Shown here: positions 44,272 to 52,657 of the stretch, in pieces | Position numbering within the stretch: the stretch's first letter is position 1 | How the letters are laid out: every line of letters begins with the position of its first letter | Assembly (NCBI GenBank): GCA_017454915.1 | Contig: JAFTCC010000028.1 | Coordinates: forward strand, 41,722 to 105,721 | Length of the DNA stretch: 64,000 nt | Direction of reading: 5' to 3' | Source of the DNA: Paludibacteraceae bacterium | GTDB lineage: Bacteria > Bacteroidota > Bacteroidia > Bacteroidales > Paludibacteraceae | Made by a program: the position numbers and the translations under genes | Notes under the pieces: generated by a model | What the model saw: only the letters and a program-made list of their open reading frames with translations | Told to the model about the DNA's origin: nothing | Database searches by the model: none

Positions 44272-45549
44272 ATGCTGCTCATGTGCGTTTATGCACAGGC
44301 AATCACCGAGCGTGCCGTCTATTATGTAGAGGGCAACACCCCCGACGTGGGCAACTCGTCGTATGAATTCCCAATAGGCGAGCTTAATTTTGGCTCTGCC
44401 TATGAATGTGGACCGGTGTCTGTCGTGTTCACCAAAGTGAGCACAAGCACTTCTCAATGCGCTGCCGCTGACGGTTACAACCCTGAGGCCGCACTTCGCT
44501 GGTACAAGGGCGACAAGATGCAGGTGAGCGTGGCAAATGGCGCAATCTCGCGAATCGAATGGAGAATAGCGGCATCTTCAAAGGCAGCGCCTGTTGCCAG
44601 CGTGGGTACCGTTGACGGCGAAGGCACAACAGCCGGTGAGGTGGTTGTTTGGACCGGCAGCGCTTCAAGCATTGACTTTGACTCAAGCGCAGGTCAGGTT
44701 CGTTTCACCCAGATGATTGTGGAGTATGACGCTGATGGCACTCCCACAGATCCCACAGATCCCGTTGACCCGAGCGACGACCCGTCAGTAATGGTAGTGT
44801 ACAGCCTGATGGAGATGAACACCGAGGGCACTACATACCGTTACATGGGCAGCGCCACTATCGTGGCTCGTCCTGCATCGGACACGCGTCACATCTTTGT
44901 TGTTGACGAAAGCGGTGCGCACCACCTCTATGGAACTAACCTGCCAGCTGAACTCAAAGCCGGCGATGTGATTTCAGGATTTAAGGCCACGATGACGGTT
45001 TATAACTCACTGCCCGAAATGATTGATGTGTCGGACATTGCGGCTGTTGGTTCGGCTGGCGTCAACATCCCCGAAGTTACCGGAGCACCCGCGCCTAATG
45101 AGGTTAACCGACTATTCCTGCTCAAGAACTTCACGATACCTGCCAACGCAGACGTGTCAAGTCTTGTAAACGGACAAGCACAAAATGTCAACATTGAAAT
45201 TGCAGGCCAGACATTCGTGCTTCGCAACCAATTCAAAGGAAAATTCGAGGTAACGGCTGGTGAGGCTTACGACATTATCTTCGTGGTATATCTCTTCAAT
45301 GACGCTATTCAACTTGTTCCGCTGGAAATCGCTCCCGCAGGCAGTCTGACAGCGTTGCAGATGATTGAGAGCACTGGTATCCGCTACTTCAACAATGTGG
45401 TTTACAACCAGAACAATGTCCGCATGCAGGTTATCAGCGCTACGGGTCATATTGTGGCTGACACCACCGAGGACTTCGACATGAACGGCCTTGCCTGCGG
45501 CGTTTACATGGTTCGCGCCAAAAACTTCGTTCTCAAAATCGTGAAATAA
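44272..45549 (+). CDS. type IX secretion cargo protein with a stop at codon 2 of the likely original frame
   Basis: A secreted protein ending in a type A T9SS sorting domain (last about 60 residues, MQVISATGHIVA ... GVYMVRAKNFVLKIVK type), with a PTDPTDPVDPSDDP linker near residue 160 dividing two beta-rich halves. Its function is unknown. In frame upstream lies ATG-TAG-AAA-CTT-TTA (44245-44259). Reading the TAG as a mutated Lys codon restores a standard signal peptide MKKLLSFFAMLLMCVYAQA. As it stands, translation must begin at ATG 44272, leaving only about nine residues before the signal cleavage site. The gene may be poorly exported or inactivated, or this may be a sequencing error. The rest of the frame is intact. 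Confidence 0.75.
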   Translation: MLLMCVYAQAITERAVYYVEGNTPDVGNSSYEFPIGELNFGSAYECGPVSVVFTKVSTSTSQCAAADGYNPEAALRWYKGDKMQVSVANGAISRIEWRIAASSKAAPVASVGTVDGEGTTAGEVVVWTGSASSIDFDSSAGQVRFTQMIVEYDADGTPTDPTDPVDPSDDPSVMVVYSLMEMNTEGTTYRYMGSATIVARPASDTRHIFVVDESGAHHLYGTNLPAELKAGDVISGFKATMTVYNSLPEMIDVSDIAAVGSAGVNIPEVTGAPAPNEVNRLFLLKNFTIPANADVSSLVNGQAQNVNIEIAGQTFVLRNQFKGKFEVTAGEAYDIIFVVYLFNDAIQLVPLEIAPAGSLTALQMIESTGIRYFNNVVYNQNNVRMQVISATGHIVADTTEDFDMNGLACGVYMVRAKNFVLKIVK

Positions 45550-45570
45550 ACCACATCTCCCATAGCAACG

Positions 45571-45606
45571 AAATCAGCCGCCCTGCGTTAGGGCGGCTGA
45601 TTTTAT
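45571..45606 (+). terminator. terminator after the T9SS cargo gene
   Basis: A perfect 14-bp stem (45571-45584/45590-45603) around GCGTT, followed by a short T-run. Confidence 0.82.
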
Positions 45607-45653
45607 GTCCTGAACTGGTGAGGCAAGTACAGGTTAGAATGGAGGCAATTTTG

Positions 45654-45715
45654 TAACTGTTTCCTAACTGTTTCCTAACTGTTTTATTGCCGTTTAATCA
45701 CTGTTTAATCGCTGT
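45654..45715. repeat. short tandem repeats at the 3' end of the AmpG-like gene
   Basis: Three copies of TAACTGTTTCC (11 bp, the last diverged) are followed by about 2.5 copies of a 12-bp unit, GTTTAATC(A/G)CT. The second set runs into the last codons and stop of the transporter gene, so the C-terminus may vary between strains. Confidence 0.65.
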
Positions 45716-46997
45716 TTAATTTTTTGCCGAAGCCGGGGTCGATTTTGAGCAGCGGCAGCAGAAGCAGAGTGGGGATTGTGCATATCATCACGAGTATGAA
45801 GAAATTCCGGTATCCCAGCGTTGTCTGCAGCCATCCGGCGGTCATGCCCGGCAGCATCATGCCCAGAGCCATGATGCCGGTGCAGAAAGCGTAGTGCGAA
45901 GTCTTATGCTCGCCGCGGGCCACGTAAATCAGGTACATCATGTATGCGGAGAATCCAAATCCATAGCCCAGTTGCTCAATGCCAACGCAGGTTGTGATTA
46001 GTGCCATAGACGGCTCTGCGGTCTGCGATAGAATGACATAGACAATGTCGGGCATGGTGATTGACAATGCCATGGGCCAGAGCCAGAATTTAAGGCCATG
46101 GCGCGCTATGCACAGCCCGCCTATTATGCCGCCCGCTGTGAGGCAGATCACGCCTACGGTGCCATATACGAAGCCCACTTGCTCGGTGGTGAGCCCCAAC
46201 CCGCCGGCATCCGTGCTGTCGAGCATGAACGGCGAAGACATCTTGGCCAGCAGGGCCTCGCTCAGGCGGTACAGCAGCATAAACAGCACAGCAATGCTGA
46301 TGTCTTTCTTGTGGAAAAACGACATGAGCAGCGATGCCAATTCGCCTTCGCCCTTATCAACTTCGGCAGCTGCATGGGCCTGCTCCGCGTGAGGCATAAT
46401 GAAAAAGTGATATATGCAAACGACCGCAAACACAGCGGCAAGCAGAGCGAACACGGCACTCCATGCCATTGCAACGCCTATTCGCTTTTCCATAAAGCCG
46501 GCAAGCATTACCAGCACTCCCTGCCCGGTGATTGACGCTATGCGGTAGAACGTGCTTCTGATGCCCACGAATAGCGACTGCTCATGCTCGTCAAGGGCGA
46601 GCATGTAGTAGCCGTCGGCGGCTATGTCGTGAGTGGCGCTGCTGAACGCCACTACCCACAGCACGCAGAGCGTCAGCCGCCCGAGCCATGTGAGCCGGCC
46701 GCTAAAATCTAATTCGACGGCATTGTACAGCGTGAAGGCCATGGCGGCAAAACTCAAAGCCAGCAGCGCCTGCATGGCAATAACCCACCAGCGTTTGGTT
46801 TTCAGTATGTCAACAAAAGGACTCCAGAAAGGTTTTATTACCCACGGCAGGTAAAGCCACGAGGTGTGGACGGCGATGTCGGTGTTCGACATTCCGAGGT
46901 TTTTGTACATGATGACGGCAATTGTCATTGCCACCACGTATGGCAGCCCTTCGGCAAAATAAAGTGACGGAATCCAAGTCCAGGCGTTTTTGTTCAT
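45705..46997 (-). CDS. AmpG-like MFS transporter
   Basis: A 430-residue inner-membrane transporter of the major facilitator superfamily with 12 predicted membrane segments. The start (WTWIPSLYFAEGLPYVV) and the KPFWSPFVDILKTKRWW loop match the AmpG/PAT-like branch, which imports anhydro-muropeptides or related amino sugars during cell-wall recycling. The substrate is inferred from similarity. It lies downstream of the SpoIID/DUF4922 gene on the same strand but a 321-bp repeat-containing gap separates them. The C-terminal few residues are encoded by a 12-bp repeat unit. Confidence 0.85.
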   Translation of the reverse strand: MNKNAWTWIPSLYFAEGLPYVVAMTIAVIMYKNLGMSNTDIAVHTSWLYLPWVIKPFWSPFVDILKTKRWWVIAMQALLALSFAAMAFTLYNAVELDFSGRLTWLGRLTLCVLWVVAFSSATHDIAADGYYMLALDEHEQSLFVGIRSTFYRIASITGQGVLVMLAGFMEKRIGVAMAWSAVFALLAAVFAVVCIYHFFIMPHAEQAHAAAEVDKGEGELASLLMSFFHKKDISIAVLFMLLYRLSEALLAKMSSPFMLDSTDAGGLGLTTEQVGFVYGTVGVICLTAGGIIGGLCIARHGLKFWLWPMALSITMPDIVYVILSQTAEPSMALITTCVGIEQLGYGFGFSAYMMYLIYVARGEHKTSHYAFCTGIMALGMMLPGMTAGWLQTTLGYRNFFILVMICTIPTLLLLPLLKIDPGFGKKLNSD

Positions 46998-47318
46998 CTA
47001 ATTTGAAAGTTAAACCCGAATCGGTCATTAGACCGACCACGGGTGTAAATTAGTAAAAATGAAGTCTATTTGTTTATAGTTTTTTCTTTTTGGCATTTTA
47101 TGCTTTTCGCTCAGTCATTATGCCCGCATAATTCCCTTGCTCAAAGACACGGATCTGCTCAAAAATAATCAAATTCTAAGTGAAAATTCAAATGACCGAT
47201 TCGGGTTAAAAATTTCGCGGCAAAATTACTGACATTTTTCCGTTTCAGCAAATCTCGACACGGATTTTTTCTTAATTTTTGCTGCGGAGAAATGTGGTAT
47301 GCGGAGGTGTTAAAAATG
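46998..47318. other. 321-bp intergenic region with a repeat-bounded insert
   Basis: Most of it is the inverted-repeat-bounded element at 47009-47209. The rest is A/T-rich with no gene. No good -7 box for the AmpG-like gene is evident. Confidence 0.5.
47009..47209. repeat. MITE-like element with terminal inverted repeats; copy 2 of the dispersed repeat
   Basis: The left end (47010-47029) TTAAACCCGAATCGGTCATT and the right end (47191-47209) are inverted copies of each other with one difference. The left 50 bp match 11658-11710 (about 80% by eye), including the CGGTC-ATTA-GACCG hairpin. The interior of about 160 bp has no open frame. Size and structure suggest a MITE or a REP-type repeat; no clear target-site duplication is visible. 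Confidence 0.55.
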
Positions 47319-49271
47319 TTAAATCAATGTTATTTCTGTTCCTGGGTAGTAGAATTGGAGTATTTTTTGATATGTGGCTCCGCTTTCTGCCATTGCCGCA
47401 GCGCCTATTTGGCATAGTCCCACGCCGTGGCCCCATCCGCGACCGTGGAGAATGAAGATGCCTTCTGAAGGTTTTTCAATATGAAATGCTGAACTGTATA
47501 AGTGTGTGTCAGACAATAGTCTGCGGATTTCTAATTCCTTGCCAACGAGCAACGACTGATTAGTGCCGACGAATAGCAGTGTCTTGAGGCGCCCTGACGG
47601 TCCGGTTTGCTGTGGCACAAGGTCTGTAATCTCACCGAGGTCAATACCAGTTTTTGTCTTCACGATTTCCTGAATTTGTTTGCCTGTCAGTGTTATCTGC
47701 CAGTGATAGTAGTCGGTTGTTTTCTGGTCATATCCGTTGAGCATGAAGTGCCGTATGGGGTACTGCTGCGGGTTGCAGTATGGATCTGGCTTGCTGACAA
47801 GGTATGGATATCGTGTTCTGTCATCGCAGTCGTTCCAGCAAGTGGAGAACAGCTCTGTTTGCCCTCCGCAACATTTACTGAACCGTGCGTCACAGATTTC
47901 ACCGTTGTATGTAAGCACCATGCCTCGTGTGGCATCAATAGCCTCTTTAACGGCTTTGTTGAGGTGCTGGTGGACACCTTGATAACGCTGGCAGTGGTCA
48001 TCGGCGCATACGTCAAATCCGTGGTGCTGCTCTCGCTCATAGATGCGGATGTGGGTGCGTAGATTCAGTTCTTGTTTTTGTCCTTGTCCTTGTCCTTGTT
48101 TTGATGTCTTTGATGGTGCGATTAGAGGGTAGAGCACCCATGAACGCGAGATGATAGCGTGAGCTTTGAGAAGCTCGAGTGGCGCATCGGGTGACATTTC
48201 TGACGATATTACGCTGCGTAGGTAACTTTCAACGTCAATGTCGTTGATATACATTTTTTGGCCGTCTATTTCTGCAATCCGCATTGTGCCCTCAAAACGT
48301 TGTCGCTGGCGTTGATGCCAATGGAAATTTATGCCGATAGGCACGTTGTCAAGTACGTTAAGCCCTTCCTTGTCAATACTCAAGTTGCATCCTTCGGTAG
48401 GGCATATACCCACATGAATCTGATGTGTCGCTGGTAGTTCGATGCATTGCTCATAAATTGACCGGATGTCGTCAGCAGTAATTTTTTCGAGGTGCTGTAT
48501 GACAGGTGTAATCATAAGCCCAGCCACTTCTGCCGTGGCGGGACTTATGAGCAGTCGGTCGGGCTCTTCTGCATCATATTGCCATGGTCTGAATGTTTTT
48601 CGACGAAAAACAAAAGCATGTGTCATGCCACCTTGCTGACGCATGATGATGTTTACCATAGGTTCTTGAGCATCGGCTGTGCTCCATTGGCTAACAAGTT
48701 CTTTCACTTTGGCTGCTGTGCATGACGGATTGCTGTTCGCTACCCGATAACACATTTGTTCTAAGTGGTTATTGTTCCAAAACAGTGGCAGTTCTTGTGG
48801 CACGCCGACTTGCAGGTGCAGATGGTCAGGTGCAGATGCGCCGCAACGCGGTCCGTTATAGAACACAAAGTGATTTGGCAGTAGCGCAGCAAGGTCAGCC
48901 ATATCGTCAATCACGCTATTAAGCGCTTGCGGCTCATGGTTTACGCTTGCTATTGTGAAGTGTCTACTGAAAATCGGGTAGGGGTTGACGAGGCAGTCAT
49001 ACGTGCGCCATCTTACCATTTCTTGCTGCACAGGCCGGTTGGCGCTGCAAAGGAAACATTTGTGTTCTGCAATGGCAGTGGCTGAAGTGTTGGCACAAGA
49101 CGAACGTACGCGCGCAGGATTACACTGCACGCGTACTATATTACCATTTACATTAAAGTCACGGAAAATGACGTCTTTCAGTCCGGCGAAATTGCTTCCG
49201 CATAAAGGCCAGGCTTGTTGTTGGCGCTCCAGCAGGGCAAGCAGTTCGCTTTCGAGATTATTTCTTTCCAT
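47319..49271 (-). CDS. DUF4922 (HIT-like phosphorylase)-SpoIID fusion protein
   Basis: A 650-residue protein with two parts. Residues 1-300 match DUF4922 and carry DHLHLQVG, a HxHxQ motif as in Ap4A/GDP-sugar phosphorylases of the HIT superfamily, and an early HKCFLC site. Residues about 310-650 form a SpoIID/LytB domain (DVESYLRSVISSEMSP, LKAHAIISRSWVLYPL, GWGHGVGLCQIGA), related to peptidoglycan-cleaving SpoIID. There is no signal peptide, so the SpoIID half would act in the cytoplasm, which fits recycling of imported wall fragments alongside the AmpG-like transporter. That role is inferred. It begins 17 bp after the VWA gene. Confidence 0.85.
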   Translation of the reverse strand: MERNNLESELLALLERQQQAWPLCGSNFAGLKDVIFRDFNVNGNIVRVQCNPARVRSSCANTSATAIAEHKCFLCSANRPVQQEMVRWRTYDCLVNPYPIFSRHFTIASVNHEPQALNSVIDDMADLAALLPNHFVFYNGPRCGASAPDHLHLQVGVPQELPLFWNNNHLEQMCYRVANSNPSCTAAKVKELVSQWSTADAQEPMVNIIMRQQGGMTHAFVFRRKTFRPWQYDAEEPDRLLISPATAEVAGLMITPVIQHLEKITADDIRSIYEQCIELPATHQIHVGICPTEGCNLSIDKEGLNVLDNVPIGINFHWHQRQRQRFEGTMRIAEIDGQKMYINDIDVESYLRSVISSEMSPDAPLELLKAHAIISRSWVLYPLIAPSKTSKQGQGQGQKQELNLRTHIRIYEREQHHGFDVCADDHCQRYQGVHQHLNKAVKEAIDATRGMVLTYNGEICDARFSKCCGGQTELFSTCWNDCDDRTRYPYLVSKPDPYCNPQQYPIRHFMLNGYDQKTTDYYHWQITLTGKQIQEIVKTKTGIDLGEITDLVPQQTGPSGRLKTLLFVGTNQSLLVGKELEIRRLLSDTHLYSSAFHIEKPSEGIFILHGRGWGHGVGLCQIGAAAMAESGATYQKILQFYYPGTEITLI

Positions 49272-49288
49272 CCGGTTTTATTTATCCT

Positions 49289-51169
49289 TTATTTGACGAT
49301 TTCCTTTTGCGTGTACCATTTCCCTTTGCGGAATGCCTTAACGAAATAAATGCCTGTGCTGTATCCTCCCACATTGACTTCAAGAGTGGTGTTGGCAGTT
49401 TGTTTGCCAAGGTTTTGCAATGTTTTGCCGGTCATGTCGGTGAGGAACATGTATTCAACATCTTGTAGTACTTGAACTTGGAAGTATCCCGAACACGGAT
49501 TAGGGTGCAGCAGCAGTACGTCAGCAGGAGTAAGCGTTTCTTGCTCTGTGGCGTCATATCCCTCTAAATCCTTTATGTCAAACGGATTAGGAACGAATTT
49601 GTCAGTGCTGTTCTCGTCTTTGTTCTGTTCTGCCCATTGGTCGGCTTGACAGTCTGGTACTGTCGAAAACTCGTTGATAACACGTACCATCATGTCATTT
49701 AGCATTTCCACTTCAATTTTGTCTGTTGTGGGCTTAAGGTGTGTGTCGCCTATTCCGCTGTCATCAGTTAAGAAGAGGTTTGTGCCGTTGGTGGCGAGTG
49801 CCATTGAGCGGAAGAGATATTCTCCCGACTCTTGCATTCCGCTGCAAACGACAGGCACGAGCCGGATACCTTGTGCTGCCGCACGGCGCAACTGCTCTTG
49901 TATCATGGCAACGTTAGTACTGTCGTTGTGTGGAGGTGCGTCAAGAATGAGGAATGCAATTCTTGCCACAGCCTCTTTACTCCAGTCGCTGCTGCTTATC
50001 GTTGCCATCAAAGCTTCTCCAACGGCTTCCTCATAGTCGCCGCCACCGTTCGCTTCTTGTTTTTTCATGAAGTTTTGCGTGGTGTCAATAATTGCGCTCA
50101 ATGTGCTGATGCGGCAGAGATAGTCGTCGCCGTGGTCACGGTAGAATACTGCGCCAGTGCGGATAACAAGGTCTTTGTCGTTCTGGTGGACTCTATCAAC
50201 AACGTTCTCAAGTTCCGCCTGCATGTACCTTATCTCGTCTCCCATCGACCCTGTGGCATCAACGATGAACATCACGTCCACATTTCGGCTTTGCGGGCAT
50301 TCCGCGTCAAGTGACACTTGCAGATTATCGCCAACCGGAACACCTTGTTCAATGCCTTTATAGCGGACGAGAATGAGTTGCGGCTCATCGTTTTTTTGTT
50401 TGCTGTTCATGTCAGCCCACAGTTCAGCTTTGCCCGTATTGTCCGTGCGTGCCTGCCAAATAACGTTTTTGTCAGCGTCCAGCAGGAGTACTTCGGCGTC
50501 ATACAATGGGCTATGGCTCCTGTTTGTCAGGTGAAGTGTGTAGCGTTTTTGGGGATAAAGGTTCCATGTCTTGGCGTGCGCTGAGTGGCTTTGTTCACGT
50601 ATATTTTCCCACAGGTGCCATTTTGCGAAGTCATTGACTTCACCGGCAGTAAGCATGCCGGCATGGACGTTGTTGGCCGCAGAGGCAGCATATTTAACGT
50701 CTGCCAAAGCTGTTGCGTCCGCTTCTTCCGCAAGGATAGGCATGGCTTCGGGAATAATTTTGGCGGCACCCATGCTTTCCATGCCGGCAGCCGAGCGGTG
50801 TGCCTTCATTTCGTATTTGTGGTAGCGAAGTGGACCGGTGGGCTTTGTATCGTCTTGCACGGCCTTAACGTTTACACATAGCACTTGCAGTTTGGCGGTA
50901 TCGGCTTCATTGAAGCGAAATGCGGCGTCTTTGATTGTTTTACCAGTAAGCTTCAATGTTATTTTGCCGTGCCTGGCTTTGCAGTCAATGTCAAAAAAAC
51001 CGTCGTATGACGTTGTTACGGATTTGTTGAGTTTTGAGCAACTTGTGTCCGCTTTGACGGTAACGCCACTAATGAGGTTGCCGTTTTTGTCAACCACAAT
51101 GCCGCGCAGTCCTGCGAACGCTCCTATGCACAGCACCATTGCGCAAAGTGTTAGAGATAAACGTTTCAT
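49289..51169 (-). CDS. surface-exposed von Willebrand factor A protein with T9SS sorting domain
   Basis: A 626-residue secreted protein. It has a signal peptide (MKRLSLTLCAMVLCIGAFA), a carboxypeptidase-regulatory-like beta domain (about 22-80), a middle region (about 100-290), a VWA domain (about 298-500) with a metal-site motif DATGSM at Asp304 and an LDAPPHND block, and a C-terminal type A T9SS domain (HPNPCSGYFQV to the end, GIYFVKAF). It is probably displayed on the surface or secreted, and may bind a protein or matrix ligand. The ATG at 51169 is chosen because it begins the signal peptide. It sits 13 bp after the glycosyltransferase stop. Confidence 0.86.
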   Translation of the reverse strand: MKRLSLTLCAMVLCIGAFAGLRGIVVDKNGNLISGVTVKADTSCSKLNKSVTTSYDGFFDIDCKARHGKITLKLTGKTIKDAAFRFNEADTAKLQVLCVNVKAVQDDTKPTGPLRYHKYEMKAHRSAAGMESMGAAKIIPEAMPILAEEADATALADVKYAASAANNVHAGMLTAGEVNDFAKWHLWENIREQSHSAHAKTWNLYPQKRYTLHLTNRSHSPLYDAEVLLLDADKNVIWQARTDNTGKAELWADMNSKQKNDEPQLILVRYKGIEQGVPVGDNLQVSLDAECPQSRNVDVMFIVDATGSMGDEIRYMQAELENVVDRVHQNDKDLVIRTGAVFYRDHGDDYLCRISTLSAIIDTTQNFMKKQEANGGGDYEEAVGEALMATISSSDWSKEAVARIAFLILDAPPHNDSTNVAMIQEQLRRAAAQGIRLVPVVCSGMQESGEYLFRSMALATNGTNLFLTDDSGIGDTHLKPTTDKIEVEMLNDMMVRVINEFSTVPDCQADQWAEQNKDENSTDKFVPNPFDIKDLEGYDATEQETLTPADVLLLHPNPCSGYFQVQVLQDVEYMFLTDMTGKTLQNLGKQTANTTLEVNVGGYSTGIYFVKAFRKGKWYTQKEIVK

Positions 51170-51182
51170 AGCCCTGAAAATT

Positions 51183-52487
51183 TTATTTGTTGTTATGTTT
51201 GCGTGCCGCAATCTCAATGCTTCGGATGAAATCCTTGTAGTGGTTATTGCGGTTGACGCGTTCGGTGTCAAGGTTGGCGTCCGAATTGTCGTGCCACCGT
51301 CGGCAGAGGTACAAAGAGTCGAAAATGCGTCCGATTTTGTACTGCCTTGAAATGCGTAGGCCTATTGCATAATCTTCTCCATAACTTGTGTTAGGCATTG
51401 GCAGCATGCGAAGCAAATCAGTGGCGAATGCCCTTGGCGCCCCCAGTCCGTTGATGCGAAGCGCATTGTTGCGCCCGTTTTCGTCGGTCCATTCGCGATG
51501 GGCGATAAGGCCGGGGCTGATGGGCTGACAATTGATGTCCGTCAATGTGTAACTACCAATAACCATGCCACAATGTTCTTCTTTGAACTTATCTATTATG
51601 ATTTTCAGAGTGTTAGATGATTGATATAGATCATCACTATCAAGCTGCACAGCGTATGTCCCGCAATACTGGCTATTGACAGCCTCCATCCAGCAGCCTC
51701 CGATTCCAAGGTCTGTCCGCTCGGGTATGATATGGATAACGCGGTTGTCTGTTTGTGCTATGCTTTTCACTATGTCAGAGGTTCGGTCTGTCGAATGATT
51801 GTCAACCACGATTATGTTGAACGGAAATGAAGTCTGCTGCATGAGCGCTGATTGTATCGCGTCGGCTATTGTCCTCTCGCGGTTCAGTACAGGTATGATG
51901 ACGCTTGCGGTCACTTCTTTTTCTTCTGCGTCATAAGTTTCAGGCAGATGCGTGAGTTGTGCGTCAATGCGTTTTAGGTGAGCCGTAAAGACTTGTTCCA
52001 TTTCCAGCTGTACATTGCTGCTGTTGGGGTTTACGTAGTCAAATTGTTTTTCCCCTGATGTTCTTGTGTCGTTAAGCCCGACTATGCTCAATGGCTCTGG
52101 AATGTGAACCACTGCGCCACGCGCCGAGAGTTGAAGCCTCAAGTCATAAAGTGCCGCATATTCGGTTTGCATGAGCGTTATAGGCAGGCGCCTGATGAGC
52201 AGCACACCGCCGAAATCGAAGTCGTCGCGCACGCTGCCAAGCTGATAGTCTATTGTCCGGTGAATGGTTTTGCCTTCCGGCGTGGCGTCGTAGTAATCGC
52301 CATAAACGATGTTAGCCTCGCTGTCGTGAGCCACAATTACCATGCGTGCGATGGTGTCTGTCGGGATTTGGGCTACGAACGGACGAACATAAATGAGGAT
52401 ATAGTCGGAAAAACACCTTGAAAGGCGATCGGACAGGAAGGACGAGCGGCACAATTGCGGGTCGTAGTTGATGATGTCAATGTTCAT
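51183..52487 (-). CDS. glycosyltransferase family 2 protein with a degenerate N-terminal half
   Basis: A 434-residue protein. The C-terminal part (from about 205) is a GT-A fold family 2 glycosyltransferase: VTASVIIPVLNRERTIADAI, VVDNHSTDRT, a DxD-type QLDSDD and a later GEDYAIGLR acceptor region. The first 200 residues also resemble a GT2-like fold (GDYYDA near residue 80) but lack clear catalytic motifs, so the protein may be a tandem with an inactive first domain. Its product may be a surface glycan. It is the first gene of an operon with the VWA and SpoIID genes. Confidence 0.82.
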   Translation of the reverse strand: MNIDIINYDPQLCRSSFLSDRLSRCFSDYILIYVRPFVAQIPTDTIARMVIVAHDSEANIVYGDYYDATPEGKTIHRTIDYQLGSVRDDFDFGGVLLIRRLPITLMQTEYAALYDLRLQLSARGAVVHIPEPLSIVGLNDTRTSGEKQFDYVNPNSSNVQLEMEQVFTAHLKRIDAQLTHLPETYDAEEKEVTASVIIPVLNRERTIADAIQSALMQQTSFPFNIIVVDNHSTDRTSDIVKSIAQTDNRVIHIIPERTDLGIGGCWMEAVNSQYCGTYAVQLDSDDLYQSSNTLKIIIDKFKEEHCGMVIGSYTLTDINCQPISPGLIAHREWTDENGRNNALRINGLGAPRAFATDLLRMLPMPNTSYGEDYAIGLRISRQYKIGRIFDSLYLCRRWHDNSDANLDTERVNRNNHYKDFIRSIEIAARKHNNK

Positions 52488-52509
52488 GGTAGATGTGTGT
52501 TAGTTTTCA

Positions 52510-52517
52510 CAAAGTTA
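52510..52517 (-). promoter_or_regulatory. -7 box (TAACTTTG) for the GT2 operon
   Basis: On the minus strand TAACTTTG lies 22 bases before the ATG at 52487. It sits in the divergent gap shared with the M13 peptidase gene. Confidence 0.55.
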
Positions 52518-52557
52518 CAAACTTTTGGCTAAATACCGAAATGTCGGCAAAAATTTG

Positions 52558-52565
52558 TAACTTTG
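52558..52565 (+). promoter_or_regulatory. -7 box (TAACTTTG) for the M13 peptidase
   Basis: TAACTTTG lies 92 bases before the ATG at 52658, giving a leader of about 88 nt. The -33 TTG is not clear. It is divergent from the box at 52510. Confidence 0.5.
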
Positions 52566-52657
52566 CATGATAATATCTATTTGCGTCTGTTTCTCTTCTG
52601 TTTGACGCAAAGATACTTTCTAAATGATGAATTTATCAACTTAATTAAAATTATACA

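Noticed and set aside
47009..47209. Calling the repeat-bounded element an insertion sequence
   Set aside because: At about 200 bp it has no transposase and no clear target duplication; a MITE/REP-like repeat is the most that can be said.
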